37,985 bases of DNA from CALKUP01 sp964492735 (GTDB taxonomy: Bacteria > Patescibacteriota > Patescibacteriia > UBA9570 > XYC2-FULL-38-9): the NCBI GenBank assembly GCA_964492735.1, contig CAZBLE010000008.1, positions 1-37,985 on the forward strand. Direction: 5' to 3'. A model generated the notes under the pieces. That model saw only the letters and a program-made list of their open reading frames with translations, was not told the origin of the DNA and did no database searches. Below, one piece after another: positions 24,029-31,559 of the stretch (its first letter is position 1; each line of letters opens with the position of its first letter). The position numbers were made by a program, and so were the translations under genes.

Positions 24029-24160
24029 ATGCCTAAACGAACCTACCAACCAAACAGTCGTCGTCGTCAGAAAAAGCATGGTTTTCGTGCACGCGCTCGT
24101 AAAGCGTTGCATGTTATCAAGGCTCGTCGCGCGAAAGGACGCAAGAAATTGACTGCGTAA
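24029..24160 (+). CDS. rpmH: 50S ribosomal protein L34
   Basis: This 43-residue basic protein, MPKRTYQPNSRRRQKKHGF..., followed by RARARKALHVIKARRAKGRK, matches L34 from end to end. It is followed after 10 bases by rnpA, the usual rpmH-rnpA-yidD-yidC order, and is expressed from the strong promoter at 23976-24004. L34 belongs to the large subunit near the base of the tunnel region. Confidence 0.97.
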   Translation: MPKRTYQPNSRRRQKKHGFRARARKALHVIKARRAKGRKKLTA

Positions 24161-24170
24161 TTGAAGTTTT

Positions 24171-24509
24171 ATGCTGCCTCGGGCGCATCGCGGATTGAAG
24201 CGGTCAGATTTTAATCGAATCTATAAAAGCGGAAAAACACTAAAAACCGCTTTTTTTCGTATAAAAACAGCACCTTCAGACAATAAAACACGATTTGGGG
24301 TAGTTATTTCAGCAAAATTGTTAAAAGGAGCAGTAAAGCGGAATCGACTACGCCGACAAATTTCAGCAATATTAGCGGAAATTGAGCCAAGGCTCTTACA
24401 ACAGGCAGATATTGTGATAGTGCCTGAACCAGCGGCCATTGGGGTTGATTTTGTTGAATTACAGAGAGATTTGGTTGAGGGGTTTAAGAAAATTCGCTTT
24501 TTAGGCTAG
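24171..24509 (+). CDS. rnpA: Ribonuclease P protein component
   Basis: The 112-residue protein carries LPRAHRGLKRSDFNRIYKSG at the N-terminus and the RNA-binding motif KGAVKRNRLRRQISAIL, both diagnostic of RnpA. It binds the catalytic RNase P RNA (not found in this window) and helps 5' processing of tRNAs. It lies between rpmH and yidD with gaps of 10 and 6 bases, clearly in one operon. Confidence 0.95.
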   Translation: MLPRAHRGLKRSDFNRIYKSGKTLKTAFFRIKTAPSDNKTRFGVVISAKLLKGAVKRNRLRRQISAILAEIEPRLLQQADIVIVPEPAAIGVDFVELQRDLVEGFKKIRFLG

Positions 24510-24515
24510 TTTTAT

Positions 24516-24794
24516 ATGAATATTTTACACATTCCAAGAAAGGCAGGCGTTTTTTTGATTCGAATCTATCAGAAGACGCTTTCGCCAGATCATGGTATGA
24601 TGGCCGGACTAACGCCAGCAGGTTGTCGTTACTATCCTACTTGCTCGGAATACACCGCTCAGTCCATTAATCGCTTTGGTCTTCTCGGTGGCTCTTTACT
24701 CGGTAGTTGGCGGATCCTGCGATGCAATCCGTTTTCAAGCGGCGGCATTGATGAGGTGCCAGAACATTTTACATTCAAAAAACATTCACACTAA
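24516..24794 (+). CDS. yidD: Membrane protein insertion efficiency factor YidD
   Basis: The 92-residue protein contains the family core GVFLIRIYQKTLSPDHG, CRYYPTCSEYTAQSINRFG and LLGSWRILRCNPFSSGGIDEVP, with the conserved Cys residues. YidD is a small inner-face amphipathic protein that assists YidC-dependent insertion. It is separated by 2 bases from yidC, so translation is probably coupled. Confidence 0.95.
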   Translation: MNILHIPRKAGVFLIRIYQKTLSPDHGMMAGLTPAGCRYYPTCSEYTAQSINRFGLLGGSLLGSWRILRCNPFSSGGIDEVPEHFTFKKHSH

Positions 24795-24796
24795 TT

Positions 24797-25594
24797 ATGG
24801 GAAATTTGTACACAAACGTTTTATACGATCCACTCTTTAATACACTGATCTGGCTGTATGATGCAATGCCATGGCAAGATCTTGGTATCGCAATTATTTT
24901 ACTGACACTACTTATTAAGTTGTTGTTGTTCTACCCATCACTGCAAGCAATTCGTCAGCAAAAAGGAATGCAAGAGTTGCAACCAAAGCTTGAAGAGTTA
25001 AAGAAGAAATATAAGGACGACAAAGAAGAGCTTGGTCGCCAAATGATGTTGCTGTACAAAGTTCATAAAGTAAATCCCCTTTCAAGTTGTTTACCGCTCA
25101 TCATCCAGCTTCCTGTATTAATTGCATTGTTCCGCGTGTTTTCAAATGGATTGCACATTGACCCTGCGACAGGATTTTTAATGCAAGATGTACTCGTGCA
25201 TTTGTATGAACCATTACGCACAACATATGAAACAGTGGTGATTAACACAAAGTTTTTGGGTCTCGTGAATTTAACAGCAACACATAATATTATTCTTGCT
25301 GTTGCTGCGGGTGGCGCGCAATTCGCTCAAGCAAAAATGATGCAAAGCAAGCGACCGGTAGTAAAAAGTGCTGGAGCAAAAGATGAGGATATGTCTTCTA
25401 TTTTGAATAAACAAATGTTGTACATGCTGCCAGTAATGACAATTGTATTTGGATACCAGTTCCCTGCTGGTGTTACGCTCTATTGGCTTGCATCAACACT
25501 ATTTACATGGATTCAACAATTAATTTTCTTGCGCGAAGGAAATCGCATTGATGCAGCAAAAGAAAACGCTGTTGAAATTATTGATTCAAAATAA
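24797..25594 (+). CDS. yidC: YidC/Oxa1 membrane insertase, short form
   Basis: The 265-residue protein begins MGNLYTNVLYDPLFNTLIWL, followed by WQDLGIAIILLTLLIKLLLF. Then come the coiled cytoplasmic loop (QELQPKLEELKKKYKDDKEE), CLPLIIQLPVLIALFRVF, and the late helices (MLYMLPVMTIVFGYQFPAGVTLYWLAS). It lacks the large outside domain of proteobacterial YidC and resembles the Gram-positive/CPR type. The groove position usually held by Arg appears to be Lys41 (LLIKLLLF), a conservative change. It inserts and folds membrane proteins with or without SecYEG. A long compound terminator follows. Confidence 0.95.
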   Translation: MGNLYTNVLYDPLFNTLIWLYDAMPWQDLGIAIILLTLLIKLLLFYPSLQAIRQQKGMQELQPKLEELKKKYKDDKEELGRQMMLLYKVHKVNPLSSCLPLIIQLPVLIALFRVFSNGLHIDPATGFLMQDVLVHLYEPLRTTYETVVINTKFLGLVNLTATHNIILAVAAGGAQFAQAKMMQSKRPVVKSAGAKDEDMSSILNKQMLYMLPVMTIVFGYQFPAGVTLYWLASTLFTWIQQLIFLREGNRIDAAKENAVEIIDSK

Positions 25595-25595
25595 T

Positions 25596-25698
25596 AAAAA
25601 TAGCGCACCGTCATTTCTCAACAACTGCGCTTCGCTTGACGGCAAGCCTGCCGTCGTTACTGCAGCGACGTTGTTTCAAAATGCAGTGCGCTATTTTT
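25596..25698. terminator. Long nested hairpin terminator between yidC and the convergent TIR-like gene
   Basis: AAAAATAGCGCAC (25596-25608) pairs perfectly with GTGCGCTATTTTT (25686-25698). Inside it CATTT/AAATG, AACAAC/GTTGTT and GACGGCA/TGCCGTC pair in turn, making a branched or extended cruciform of about 100 bases. The A/T ends make it usable on both strands. Confidence 0.75.
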
Positions 25699-25815
25699 CC
25701 GCCTTACAAATCAGTTCATGGTCCAAAAAGTTGCAGTCCTATGCAACAGCTTTCTGCAAGCACACCCTCCTTTATACATTGTCTCTATAGTTAAAAACAA
25801 TTAGATCCGCATGGT

Positions 25816-26598
25816 TTAAAATGGTATGTCTTCTATAGATATCGTTTCTTTATTTTGCTGAGTAGGAGGTTTTCTAAATTCAATTTTGTCTTGGTTGTTC
25901 ATTAACCAACTTTCGCCCTTGTCAGTTAATCGACAACCAAAGTACCCTTCATTAAAACCGCTTTCAACAGAAAAAGTTGTTATCATGTCTTTTTTTTCAA
26001 GTTGACGTATGGCTATATTCGCAGCAGCCTTGGTGTAACCAGCTCTTTCCATGTCACTCTGTAAATTATCAAGAGATGAAATATCTTCCTTGCTCAAAGA
26101 AGATTCCAAGGCAAATATTAATAGTGCGATTTCATGTGAAGCAAGTCCTTTGTTTTCCTTTACTGGATTCGCGATCATTTCCTCGGCTTTTTGACTAGTT
26201 CTTAAATATGCGCCTGTTTGTTTTGTTATTTCTTCAGCAAGATTAGTAAAATCACTAGACGATTGTGTTTCATATTTAATTATTTTTCGATGTTGAATGT
26301 CGAATGGAAATTTTGTAACCCTCTCATCAGAGCAGACCATAACAACGTCTTTGCCGCTTGCAAAAGCATAACCAAGTTCATACCAAACATTTGGATTGTC
26401 AGTTGAAATTTCAGCAAAGCATATTCTGGCTTTTTGAATTTGATTTTCAATGTCTTGAATTGGTATTCGAACACTCAGATCTTGATCAACACGGTAAGCT
26501 TCTAAGCCCGCGGCTATGATGGCGGGCTTAAATACATCGACAAATCTCCGGTCAAATTTATCCTTATCAAAAGGTTGAATTATAAAGCATTTTTCCAT
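25816..26598 (-). CDS. TIR/nucleoside-deoxyribosyltransferase-like protein with C-terminal winged helix
   Basis: The 260-residue protein has an N-terminal alpha/beta domain (1-130) with MEKCFIIQPFDKDKFDRRF, LEAYRVDQD, IENQIQKARICFAEIS and DNPNVWYELGYAFASGKDVV. The Asn-Pro-Asn-Val-x-x-Glu-x-Gly pattern, with E74, is that of the TIR-like/nucleoside 2-deoxyribosyltransferase-like superfamily, where the Glu attacks an N-glycosidic bond. Residues 150-240 look like a winged helix (LSKEDISSLDNLQSDMERAG, IRQLEKKDMITTF, YFGCRLTDKGESWL). Proteins of this type can be NAD-cleaving immune effectors or nucleotide-processing enzymes; no partner gene identifies it as a known defence system. It is a lone accessory-type gene inside a housekeeping region. 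Confidence 0.7.
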   Translation of the reverse strand: MEKCFIIQPFDKDKFDRRFVDVFKPAIIAAGLEAYRVDQDLSVRIPIQDIENQIQKARICFAEISTDNPNVWYELGYAFASGKDVVMVCSDERVTKFPFDIQHRKIIKYETQSSSDFTNLAEEITKQTGAYLRTSQKAEEMIANPVKENKGLASHEIALLIFALESSLSKEDISSLDNLQSDMERAGYTKAAANIAIRQLEKKDMITTFSVESGFNEGYFGCRLTDKGESWLMNNQDKIEFRKPPTQQNKETISIEDIPF

Positions 26599-26627
26599 TT
26601 TACTAAGATCAGTATTTTAAGAAAGAA

Positions 26628-27290
26628 CTATAACATATAATTTTGAATTGCTTCAAATGACAGTTCGGTGAAATCCCGGACTGTTTTTTTTGCGCCAACA
26701 AGCTCTTCTGGTCGCGCACTGGTGAGGATTCCAATGGTTGGAATATCAGCGCCCAATGCTGAGTGAAGTCCGTGTGGCGAATCTTCAAATGCAATAGCGT
26801 CTTCTGCGCGTACACTAAAATGTTCTAAGGCCATAAGGTATGGTTCTGGATCTGGCTTAATGCGCTGAACGTCTTCAATGGCAATAATAGTTTCAAAATA
26901 GTGATCAATGCCCGCGCTTTGTAAATCACGTTCAATAATCGCGCGTTTTCCAGAGCTTACAATACACATGCGCACATTGTTTTTTTTGAGATCAGCAAAC
27001 AGCGCTTCAGCTCCCGGTGTTAAGAGTGCTTTTGCGTTCTCACATTTTTTTGCTGTCAGCACGCGAGCAGCACGTTCTAGTTCCCAGGCGTACCCTTCTG
27101 AATACAGATCACGTAGCCGAAGCATTGCGGTAATGCGGTCAATGTATGGAATGCCAGAATAGGCAGCAGACTCTTCTGCTGAAACGGTAAAGCCGCAATT
27201 CTTTAAGAGAACTGTTTCAATTGATGCACGATGAATTTGTTCAGTCGAAAAAATTGTCCCATCAAAATCAAAACACGCGAGCTTGAGCAT
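26628..27290 (-). CDS. HAD-superfamily phosphatase or phosphomutase
   Basis: The 220-residue protein starts MLKLACFDFDGTIFSTEQIH, with the catalytic Asp pair of motif I (DFDGT), a helical cap domain (about 20-90), motif II (MCIVSSGKRAI), the motif III lysine (RIKPDPEPYLMAL) and motif IV (AIAFEDSPHGLHSA). These are typical of beta-phosphoglucomutase/phosphoglycolate-phosphatase-like HAD enzymes; the substrate is unknown. The ATG at 27290 is preferred to an upstream GTG because the conserved strand starts there and it clears the ferredoxin stop at 27301 by 10 bases. The pair is probably one operon. Confidence 0.88.
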   Translation of the reverse strand: MLKLACFDFDGTIFSTEQIHRASIETVLLKNCGFTVSAEESAAYSGIPYIDRITAMLRLRDLYSEGYAWELERAARVLTAKKCENAKALLTPGAEALFADLKKNNVRMCIVSSGKRAIIERDLQSAGIDHYFETIIAIEDVQRIKPDPEPYLMALEHFSVRAEDAIAFEDSPHGLHSALGADIPTIGILTSARPEELVGAKKTVRDFTELSFEAIQNYML

Positions 27291-27300
27291 GGGAACAAAA

Positions 27301-27573
27301 TTAGTACGCACTTTTTACAGTGACGTCGCCTTCAACTTGGCACTGACACGCAAGACGCTGACCTTCTTCTGCGCCCATTGCATCTAACGTTTCTTGTTCA
27401 TTTTCTTCGATTGCTGAAACGCCTCCTTCGACACTTGAAAGGCAGGTTCCGCAAATTCCTTGTTCGCAACCAAATGGAATCATTGCGCCAGCATCTTCTG
27501 AGACATCTTTAAGATTACTACCAACTTCAACATCAACCTCTAGATTGTCATCTTGAAATGTTACTTTTGGCAT
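27301..27573 (-). CDS. 2Fe-2S ferredoxin
   Basis: The 90-residue protein shows the plant-type ferredoxin cluster motif: FGCEQGICGTCLSSVEGG (C-x4-C-x2-C) and a fourth ligand in RLACQCQVEGDVTV. The N-terminal beta strands VTFQDDNLEVDVEVGSNLKD and the acidic middle (AIEENEQETLDAMGAEEGQR) fit an adrenodoxin/plant-type electron carrier. Its redox partners are not visible in this window. It lies just upstream of the HAD gene on the same strand. Confidence 0.93.
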   Translation of the reverse strand: MPKVTFQDDNLEVDVEVGSNLKDVSEDAGAMIPFGCEQGICGTCLSSVEGGVSAIEENEQETLDAMGAEEGQRLACQCQVEGDVTVKSAY

Positions 27574-27595
27574 AGGTGAAAATAATACTTGTTTG

Positions 27596-27668
27596 TGGGT
27601 GCAGAGGGATTCGAACCCCCGGCCAATTGGTTAAGAGCCAACTGCTCTACCAGCTGAGCTATGCACCC
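27596..27668 (-). tRNA. tRNA-Lys (anticodon CUU)
   Basis: The acceptor arms GGGTGCA/TGCACCC, D arm GCTCAGCTGGTAGAGC, anticodon loop CTCTTAA (CUU, reads AAG) and T arm GGGGGTTCGAATCCCTC all fold. Its discriminator is A and no CCA is encoded. Confidence 0.96.
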
Positions 27669-27669
27669 T

Positions 27670-27746
27670 TGGTGCGCCTGCCAGGAATTGAACCCAGAAC
27701 CTCTTGGTCCGAAGCCAAGCGCTCTATCCAATTGAGCTACAGACGC
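27670..27746 (-). tRNA. tRNA-Arg (anticodon UCG)
   Basis: The acceptor arms GCGTCTG/CAGGCGC pair (one G-U), the anticodon loop CTTCGGA gives UCG (CGA/CGN), and the T loop is TTCAATT. A 3' CCA is present at 27672-27670, unlike in the other tRNAs here. It is 1 base from tRNA-Lys, so the two are co-transcribed. Confidence 0.95.
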
Positions 27747-27781
27747 ATATGTATATGCTTATACGCTCAAAGAGCATAACG

Positions 27782-27818
27782 AAAAAGCACCGCGACGTCA
27801 ATCCGTGCGGTGCTTTTT
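27782..27818. terminator. Terminator of the HU gene
   Basis: AAAAAGCACCGC (27782-27793) pairs perfectly with GCGGTGCTTTTT (27807-27818) over a 13-base loop, directly downstream of the HU stop at 27832. Confidence 0.88.
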
Positions 27819-27831
27819 GTAGATAGCTGTG

Positions 27832-28137
27832 CTATTCAATAGGTGTTTGCTGTGGGCCTGTGTGCTTTACAGCTTCTTTGAGGTTTTTCCCAGCCTTGAA
27901 TTTTGGAACAGTAACAGCTGGAATTTGCATAGCCTCTGAAGGGTTTTGTGGATTGACTCCATTACGCGCATGGCGAAACTTTGCCATAAATGTGCCAAAG
28001 CCAGCAATTGTGACCTCTTCTCCTTTTTGTAATGTTTCTGTAATGATGTTCGTGAACGCATCGATGCATTCGTCAGCTGCTTTTTTTGGAAGTCCCGTGC
28101 GATCGCTCAGTGCCTCCGCGAGTGATGCTTTGTTCAT
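27832..28137 (-). CDS. HU-family DNA-binding protein
   Basis: The 101-residue protein starts MNKASLAEALSDRTGLPKKA, followed by FTNIITETLQKGEEVTIAGFGTF and the arm segment (AKFRHARNGVNPQNPSEAMQIPA), then VPKFKAGKNLKEAV. These are the HU/IHF signatures; the flexible arm has the PQNP region that inserts in the minor groove. The C-terminal tail (HTGPQQTPIE) is slightly longer than in E. coli HU. It organises the nucleoid. Confidence 0.96.
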   Translation of the reverse strand: MNKASLAEALSDRTGLPKKAADECIDAFTNIITETLQKGEEVTIAGFGTFMAKFRHARNGVNPQNPSEAMQIPAVTVPKFKAGKNLKEAVKHTGPQQTPIE

Positions 28138-28222
28138 AGGTCTTAGGTTGTATTACTTCTTCTCAGTATAGCCTTTTTTTTCCGGTTTTGCCTAGTGTTT
28201 TCATTTATTTTATACACATTTC

Positions 28223-28251
28223 CCAATGGAATTGGCTATAGTTAGCTATAG
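28223..28251. repeat. Tandem small hairpins at the end of the YmdB-like gene
   Basis: CCAATGGAATTGG (28223-28235) and CTATAG-TTAG-CTATAG-like repeats (28236-28241, 28246-28251) are adjacent inverted repeats that overlap the stop codon at 28246. They may help to terminate transcription or stabilise the mRNA end. Confidence 0.35.
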
Positions 28252-29202
28252 GTTGATATGTTGAACTCGTTCTATAGAAGTTGTTTTTTCGGTTGCTCTA
28301 TCAATGGTGATGACTATTCCCTGGAGAATCGTACTTTCAACATCTTCCGGTGGCTCTAGGCTTACGTCATTTTTATGAGCGACTTTTTGCATGACAAGGT
28401 CCCGCCGCATTCCCAGGGATGAGTCGAGTGCGCCAGTAAAGCCAAGGTCTGTGATATACGCAGTGTTGTTTTCAAGTACTTGCTCATCCGCTGTCTGGAT
28501 GTGCGTGTGTGTACCGACAACTGCAAGTGCGCGTCCGTCAACGTAATATCCAAAGATGCGTTTTTCCCCAGTTGCTTCAGCATGGAGATCAAAAATAGTG
28601 TGAACTGATTCGTTTTCGTATGCCGCAAACAATGCGTCGGCAGTTTCAAATGGTGATGCGACTGTGTCTTTCATAAACACTTGACCAAGCAAGCAGCTGA
28701 CAACAATGTCTTTTTTGAAGCCATGCACGCGTACACGAGTGTGCGTTGGGCCAGCGAGTGTCGCTTTCGCATTCGCAGGGCGCACCGCAGTTGGTTCAAC
28801 ACCACTCTTGAGTAACTGCACGCCTGCCGCATTTTTCCAGGTATGATTTCCGCCAGTAAACACATCAACACCTGCTGTTTTTATTTCAGCAATGGTGTCT
28901 GGTGTGATGCCAAATCCATGCGCCATGTTTTCAGTCTGCGCGATCACAAGATCAATGCCGCGCTCTTTTTTGATCTGTGCAACTACTCGGTTTACAGCTG
29001 CTCTGCCAGGTCGTCCAACAATGTCACCAATCAGCAAAATGCGGAGAGGCTCGCTCGGGTTGGCATCAAGAGCTATTTTCCTCTCGTTTTGTGGGGCAAT
29101 AACAACAGCGTCATTTTTTGAAATCACCGTAAAGACAGGGACAGGCACAATGGCCTGTTCATTTGAGTCTGTCTGCACGGATTGTGATGAGTGCGTTGTC
29201 AT
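28246..29202 (-). CDS. YmdB-like metallophosphoesterase (TIGR00282 type)
   Basis: After a roughly 50-residue N-terminal extension of low complexity, the enzyme shows the full motif set: RILLIGDIVGRPGR (D60), IAQTENMAHGFGI, FTGGNHTWKN, IFDLHAEATGEK, GYYVDGRALAVVGTHTHIQT and ITDLGFTGALDSSLGM. In Bacillus, YmdB is a dinuclear-metal phosphodiesterase acting on 2',3'-cyclic nucleotides, encoded next to RNase Y; the same order occurs here, 5 bases downstream of rny, which supports a shared role in RNA metabolism. The N-terminal extension is unusual; no good internal start at residue 50 is seen. Confidence 0.92.
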   Translation of the reverse strand: MTTHSSQSVQTDSNEQAIVPVPVFTVISKNDAVVIAPQNERKIALDANPSEPLRILLIGDIVGRPGRAAVNRVVAQIKKERGIDLVIAQTENMAHGFGITPDTIAEIKTAGVDVFTGGNHTWKNAAGVQLLKSGVEPTAVRPANAKATLAGPTHTRVRVHGFKKDIVVSCLLGQVFMKDTVASPFETADALFAAYENESVHTIFDLHAEATGEKRIFGYYVDGRALAVVGTHTHIQTADEQVLENNTAYITDLGFTGALDSSLGMRRDLVMQKVAHKNDVSLEPPEDVESTILQGIVITIDRATEKTTSIERVQHINL

Positions 29203-29207
29203 GTTTT

Positions 29208-30722
29208 TTAGCGAGCGTATTCAACAATACGGGTTTCTCGAATCATTGTGATTTTGATTTCACCTGGATATTTTAAGGTTTCTTCAATGCGTTTTGCCAT
29301 GTCTTTTGCAAGTTGATGTGCTTCAAAGTCAGAGACAACGCCTGGATCAATAAAGACACGAACTTCACGGCCCGCTTGAATAGCGTAGACTTTTTGTACG
29401 CCGTCAAAGGTCATGACAGTATTTTCGAGTTCTTCTAAGCGTTGTACATATTGCTCAAGAGAGTCTTTGCGTGCTCCTGGTCGACCTGCTGAAATCGCAT
29501 CAGCAACTTTTACAATCACCCCTTCAATTGAAGGTGGAAGATCATCATGGTGACAGAATGCGGCATCAGAAAGTTCTTGAGAAAATCCAAACTTCCGACC
29601 AATGTCTCGGCCAATTTCAGGATGTGTTCCTTGAATATCATGGTCTAGCGCTTTGCCGATGTCATGGAACAGGCCGGCTTTCCGCGCCATTGCAACGTCA
29701 GCACCAAGTTCTTCTGCGATCAGAGCCGCGACGGTTCCGACTTCAATAGAATGTCGTAAAACATTTTGGCCATAACTGGTTCGATAACGGAGTCGCCCAA
29801 GAATCTGGGTGAGCTTTGGATCAATGCCAGTAATACCCATTTCATAGAGCGCTTCTTCACCAGCTTGTTTGATTTCACCTTGGAGTTGTTTTTTTGAAAG
29901 CTCGACAACTTCTTCAATGCGACCTGGGTGAATGCGGCCGTCTTCCATTAAGCGTTCGATTGTACGTTTTGCTAAATGACGGCGGATTGGAGAAAAGCTA
30001 GATAGCAAAATTGCTTGTGGTGTGTCGTCAACAATGACTTCAACCCCAGTGATTTCTTCAATTTTTTTAATATTGCGACCTTCTTTTCCAATGATGCGAC
30101 CTTTCATCTCGTCAGACGGTAAGTGAAGAACCGTTGAGGTTGTTTCAGCAGAGTGTGACATGCCACAACGATGAATCGCTTGTGTGAGGATGTCTCGAGC
30201 TTTTGCGTCGTACACATCATTGCCAGTTTCTTGTAATTTGCGGACACGACTCATCAATGCATCGCTTTCGTCTTGCTCAACCTTTTTCATTAATACTTCA
30301 GTTGCTTGTTCACGACTAAGCCCCGCAACAACTTGTAGTTTATCAAGTTGTTGTTGTTTTATGGTTTTTAAGTCTTCCTTTTCTTTTTCAAGTGCTTCAG
30401 CTTTTTGTTGAATTGCATCTTGCTTCTTTTCAATATCAAGTAGTTTTTGATCAAACATGCTTTCGCGTTTTTCAACACGTTGCTGCATTTGTTGAATCTC
30501 GTCTCGACGCTTTTCTTCTTCTTTTTTCGCTTCTTCAATAATTGACAGTGCTTGCTCTTTGGCTTTTAAGACGAGTTCTTGTTGTTCAGATTTTGCGTCT
30601 TTTAAGAGTTGTTCAGCTCGACCTTCAGCTGAATTTTTTGCACCGACTGCTTTCAGTTGTCGCAGAAGCCACCCAAGCCCAAGGCCGAGTATAGCTGCAA
30701 CAAAAATAAAAATAATGTCCAT
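29208..30722 (-). CDS. rny: Ribonuclease Y
   Basis: The 504-residue protein has an N-terminal membrane anchor (MDIIFIFVAAILGLGLGWLL), a long coiled coil (about 35-150, rich in Glu, Lys and Gln), a KH RNA-binding domain (MKGRIIGKEGRNIKKIEE, about 206-223) and an HD domain with catalytic H353-D354 (GLFHDIGKALD). FCHHDDLPP and KVADAISAGRPGARKDSLE are also characteristic. It is the membrane-bound endonuclease that starts mRNA decay in many bacteria without RNase E. It is upstream of the YmdB-like gene in one operon. Confidence 0.97.
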   Translation of the reverse strand: MDIIFIFVAAILGLGLGWLLRQLKAVGAKNSAEGRAEQLLKDAKSEQQELVLKAKEQALSIIEEAKKEEEKRRDEIQQMQQRVEKRESMFDQKLLDIEKKQDAIQQKAEALEKEKEDLKTIKQQQLDKLQVVAGLSREQATEVLMKKVEQDESDALMSRVRKLQETGNDVYDAKARDILTQAIHRCGMSHSAETTSTVLHLPSDEMKGRIIGKEGRNIKKIEEITGVEVIVDDTPQAILLSSFSPIRRHLAKRTIERLMEDGRIHPGRIEEVVELSKKQLQGEIKQAGEEALYEMGITGIDPKLTQILGRLRYRTSYGQNVLRHSIEVGTVAALIAEELGADVAMARKAGLFHDIGKALDHDIQGTHPEIGRDIGRKFGFSQELSDAAFCHHDDLPPSIEGVIVKVADAISAGRPGARKDSLEQYVQRLEELENTVMTFDGVQKVYAIQAGREVRVFIDPGVVSDFEAHQLAKDMAKRIEETLKYPGEIKITMIRETRIVEYAR

Positions 30723-30929
30723 AAAATATTTTCAGTTGCCGTTTTTGTTGTGTAACTCAAAACACCCAATGAATTGGGCTATTCGCGATGAGAATTGTGA
30801 AGCAATGAATGCTGCATAAAATAATTCAAGCGCAGATTGAGCAAGTACAACAGAATCGGCAATATAGTTCAAAAGAATTAGTGTACTTCCACACTACTCT
30901 TTGGAGCGACTTTCGTCAAACAATGTTCT

Positions 30930-31526
30930 TTATGAAACAATTTTATCAATCAGGCCGTATTTTTTTGCCTGCTCTGCGGTCATGAAGTTGTCGCGGTCTG
31001 TGTCGTTTTCAATTGTTTTGAGTTTTTGACCGGTGTGTTTGACTAAAATAGTATTTAATTGATCTTTGACGCGCAGAATGTGCTCGGCTGCAATTTTAAT
31101 ATCAGACGCTTGCCCTTCAGCGCCGCCCATTATTTGATGGATCATGACTTCAGAATTCGGGAGCGCGAACCGTTTGCCTTTTTTACCAGCAGCAAGGAGC
31201 ACCGCGCCCATAGACGCTGCCATGCCAACGCAAATGGTTGATACATCTGGCTTGATGTATTGCATTGTGTCGTAAATAGCCAGCCCTGCAGAAACAGAGC
31301 CTCCCGGTGAGTTGATGTAGAGCTTGATGTCTTTGTCTGGATCTTGAGATTCTAAAAACAATAACTGCGCAATAACAGCATTGGCAACTCCGTCATTGAC
31401 ACCTGTTCCAAGGAAAATAATTCGGTCTTTGAGAAGGCGTGAATAAATATCGTAAGCGCGTTCACCATATGGTGATTTTTCGATAACTGTTGGTACAAGG
31501 TAGTCGTTTGAAATTTCAGTGTTCAT
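30930..31526 (-). CDS. clpP: ATP-dependent Clp protease proteolytic subunit
   Basis: The 198-residue serine peptidase has its triad intact: S105 in GMAASMGAVLLAAG, H130 in SEVMIHQ and D179 in DTDRDNFM. Substrate-binding INSPGGSVSAGLAIYD is conserved. The usual Pro after MIHQ is replaced by Ile (MIHQIMGG). It forms the tetradecameric chamber used with ClpX or ClpC. It is flanked by nrnA (34-base gap) upstream and a gene-free gap of about 200 bases downstream toward rny (30723-30929), where only a small hairpin (CCCAA-TGAA-TTGGG) is visible. Confidence 0.97.
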   Translation of the reverse strand: MNTEISNDYLVPTVIEKSPYGERAYDIYSRLLKDRIIFLGTGVNDGVANAVIAQLLFLESQDPDKDIKLYINSPGGSVSAGLAIYDTMQYIKPDVSTICVGMAASMGAVLLAAGKKGKRFALPNSEVMIHQIMGGAEGQASDIKIAAEHILRVKDQLNTILVKHTGQKLKTIENDTDRDNFMTAEQAKKYGLIDKIVS

Positions 31527-31559
31527 AGAATAGAAAGATAATAGAGCGACAGTATCACA

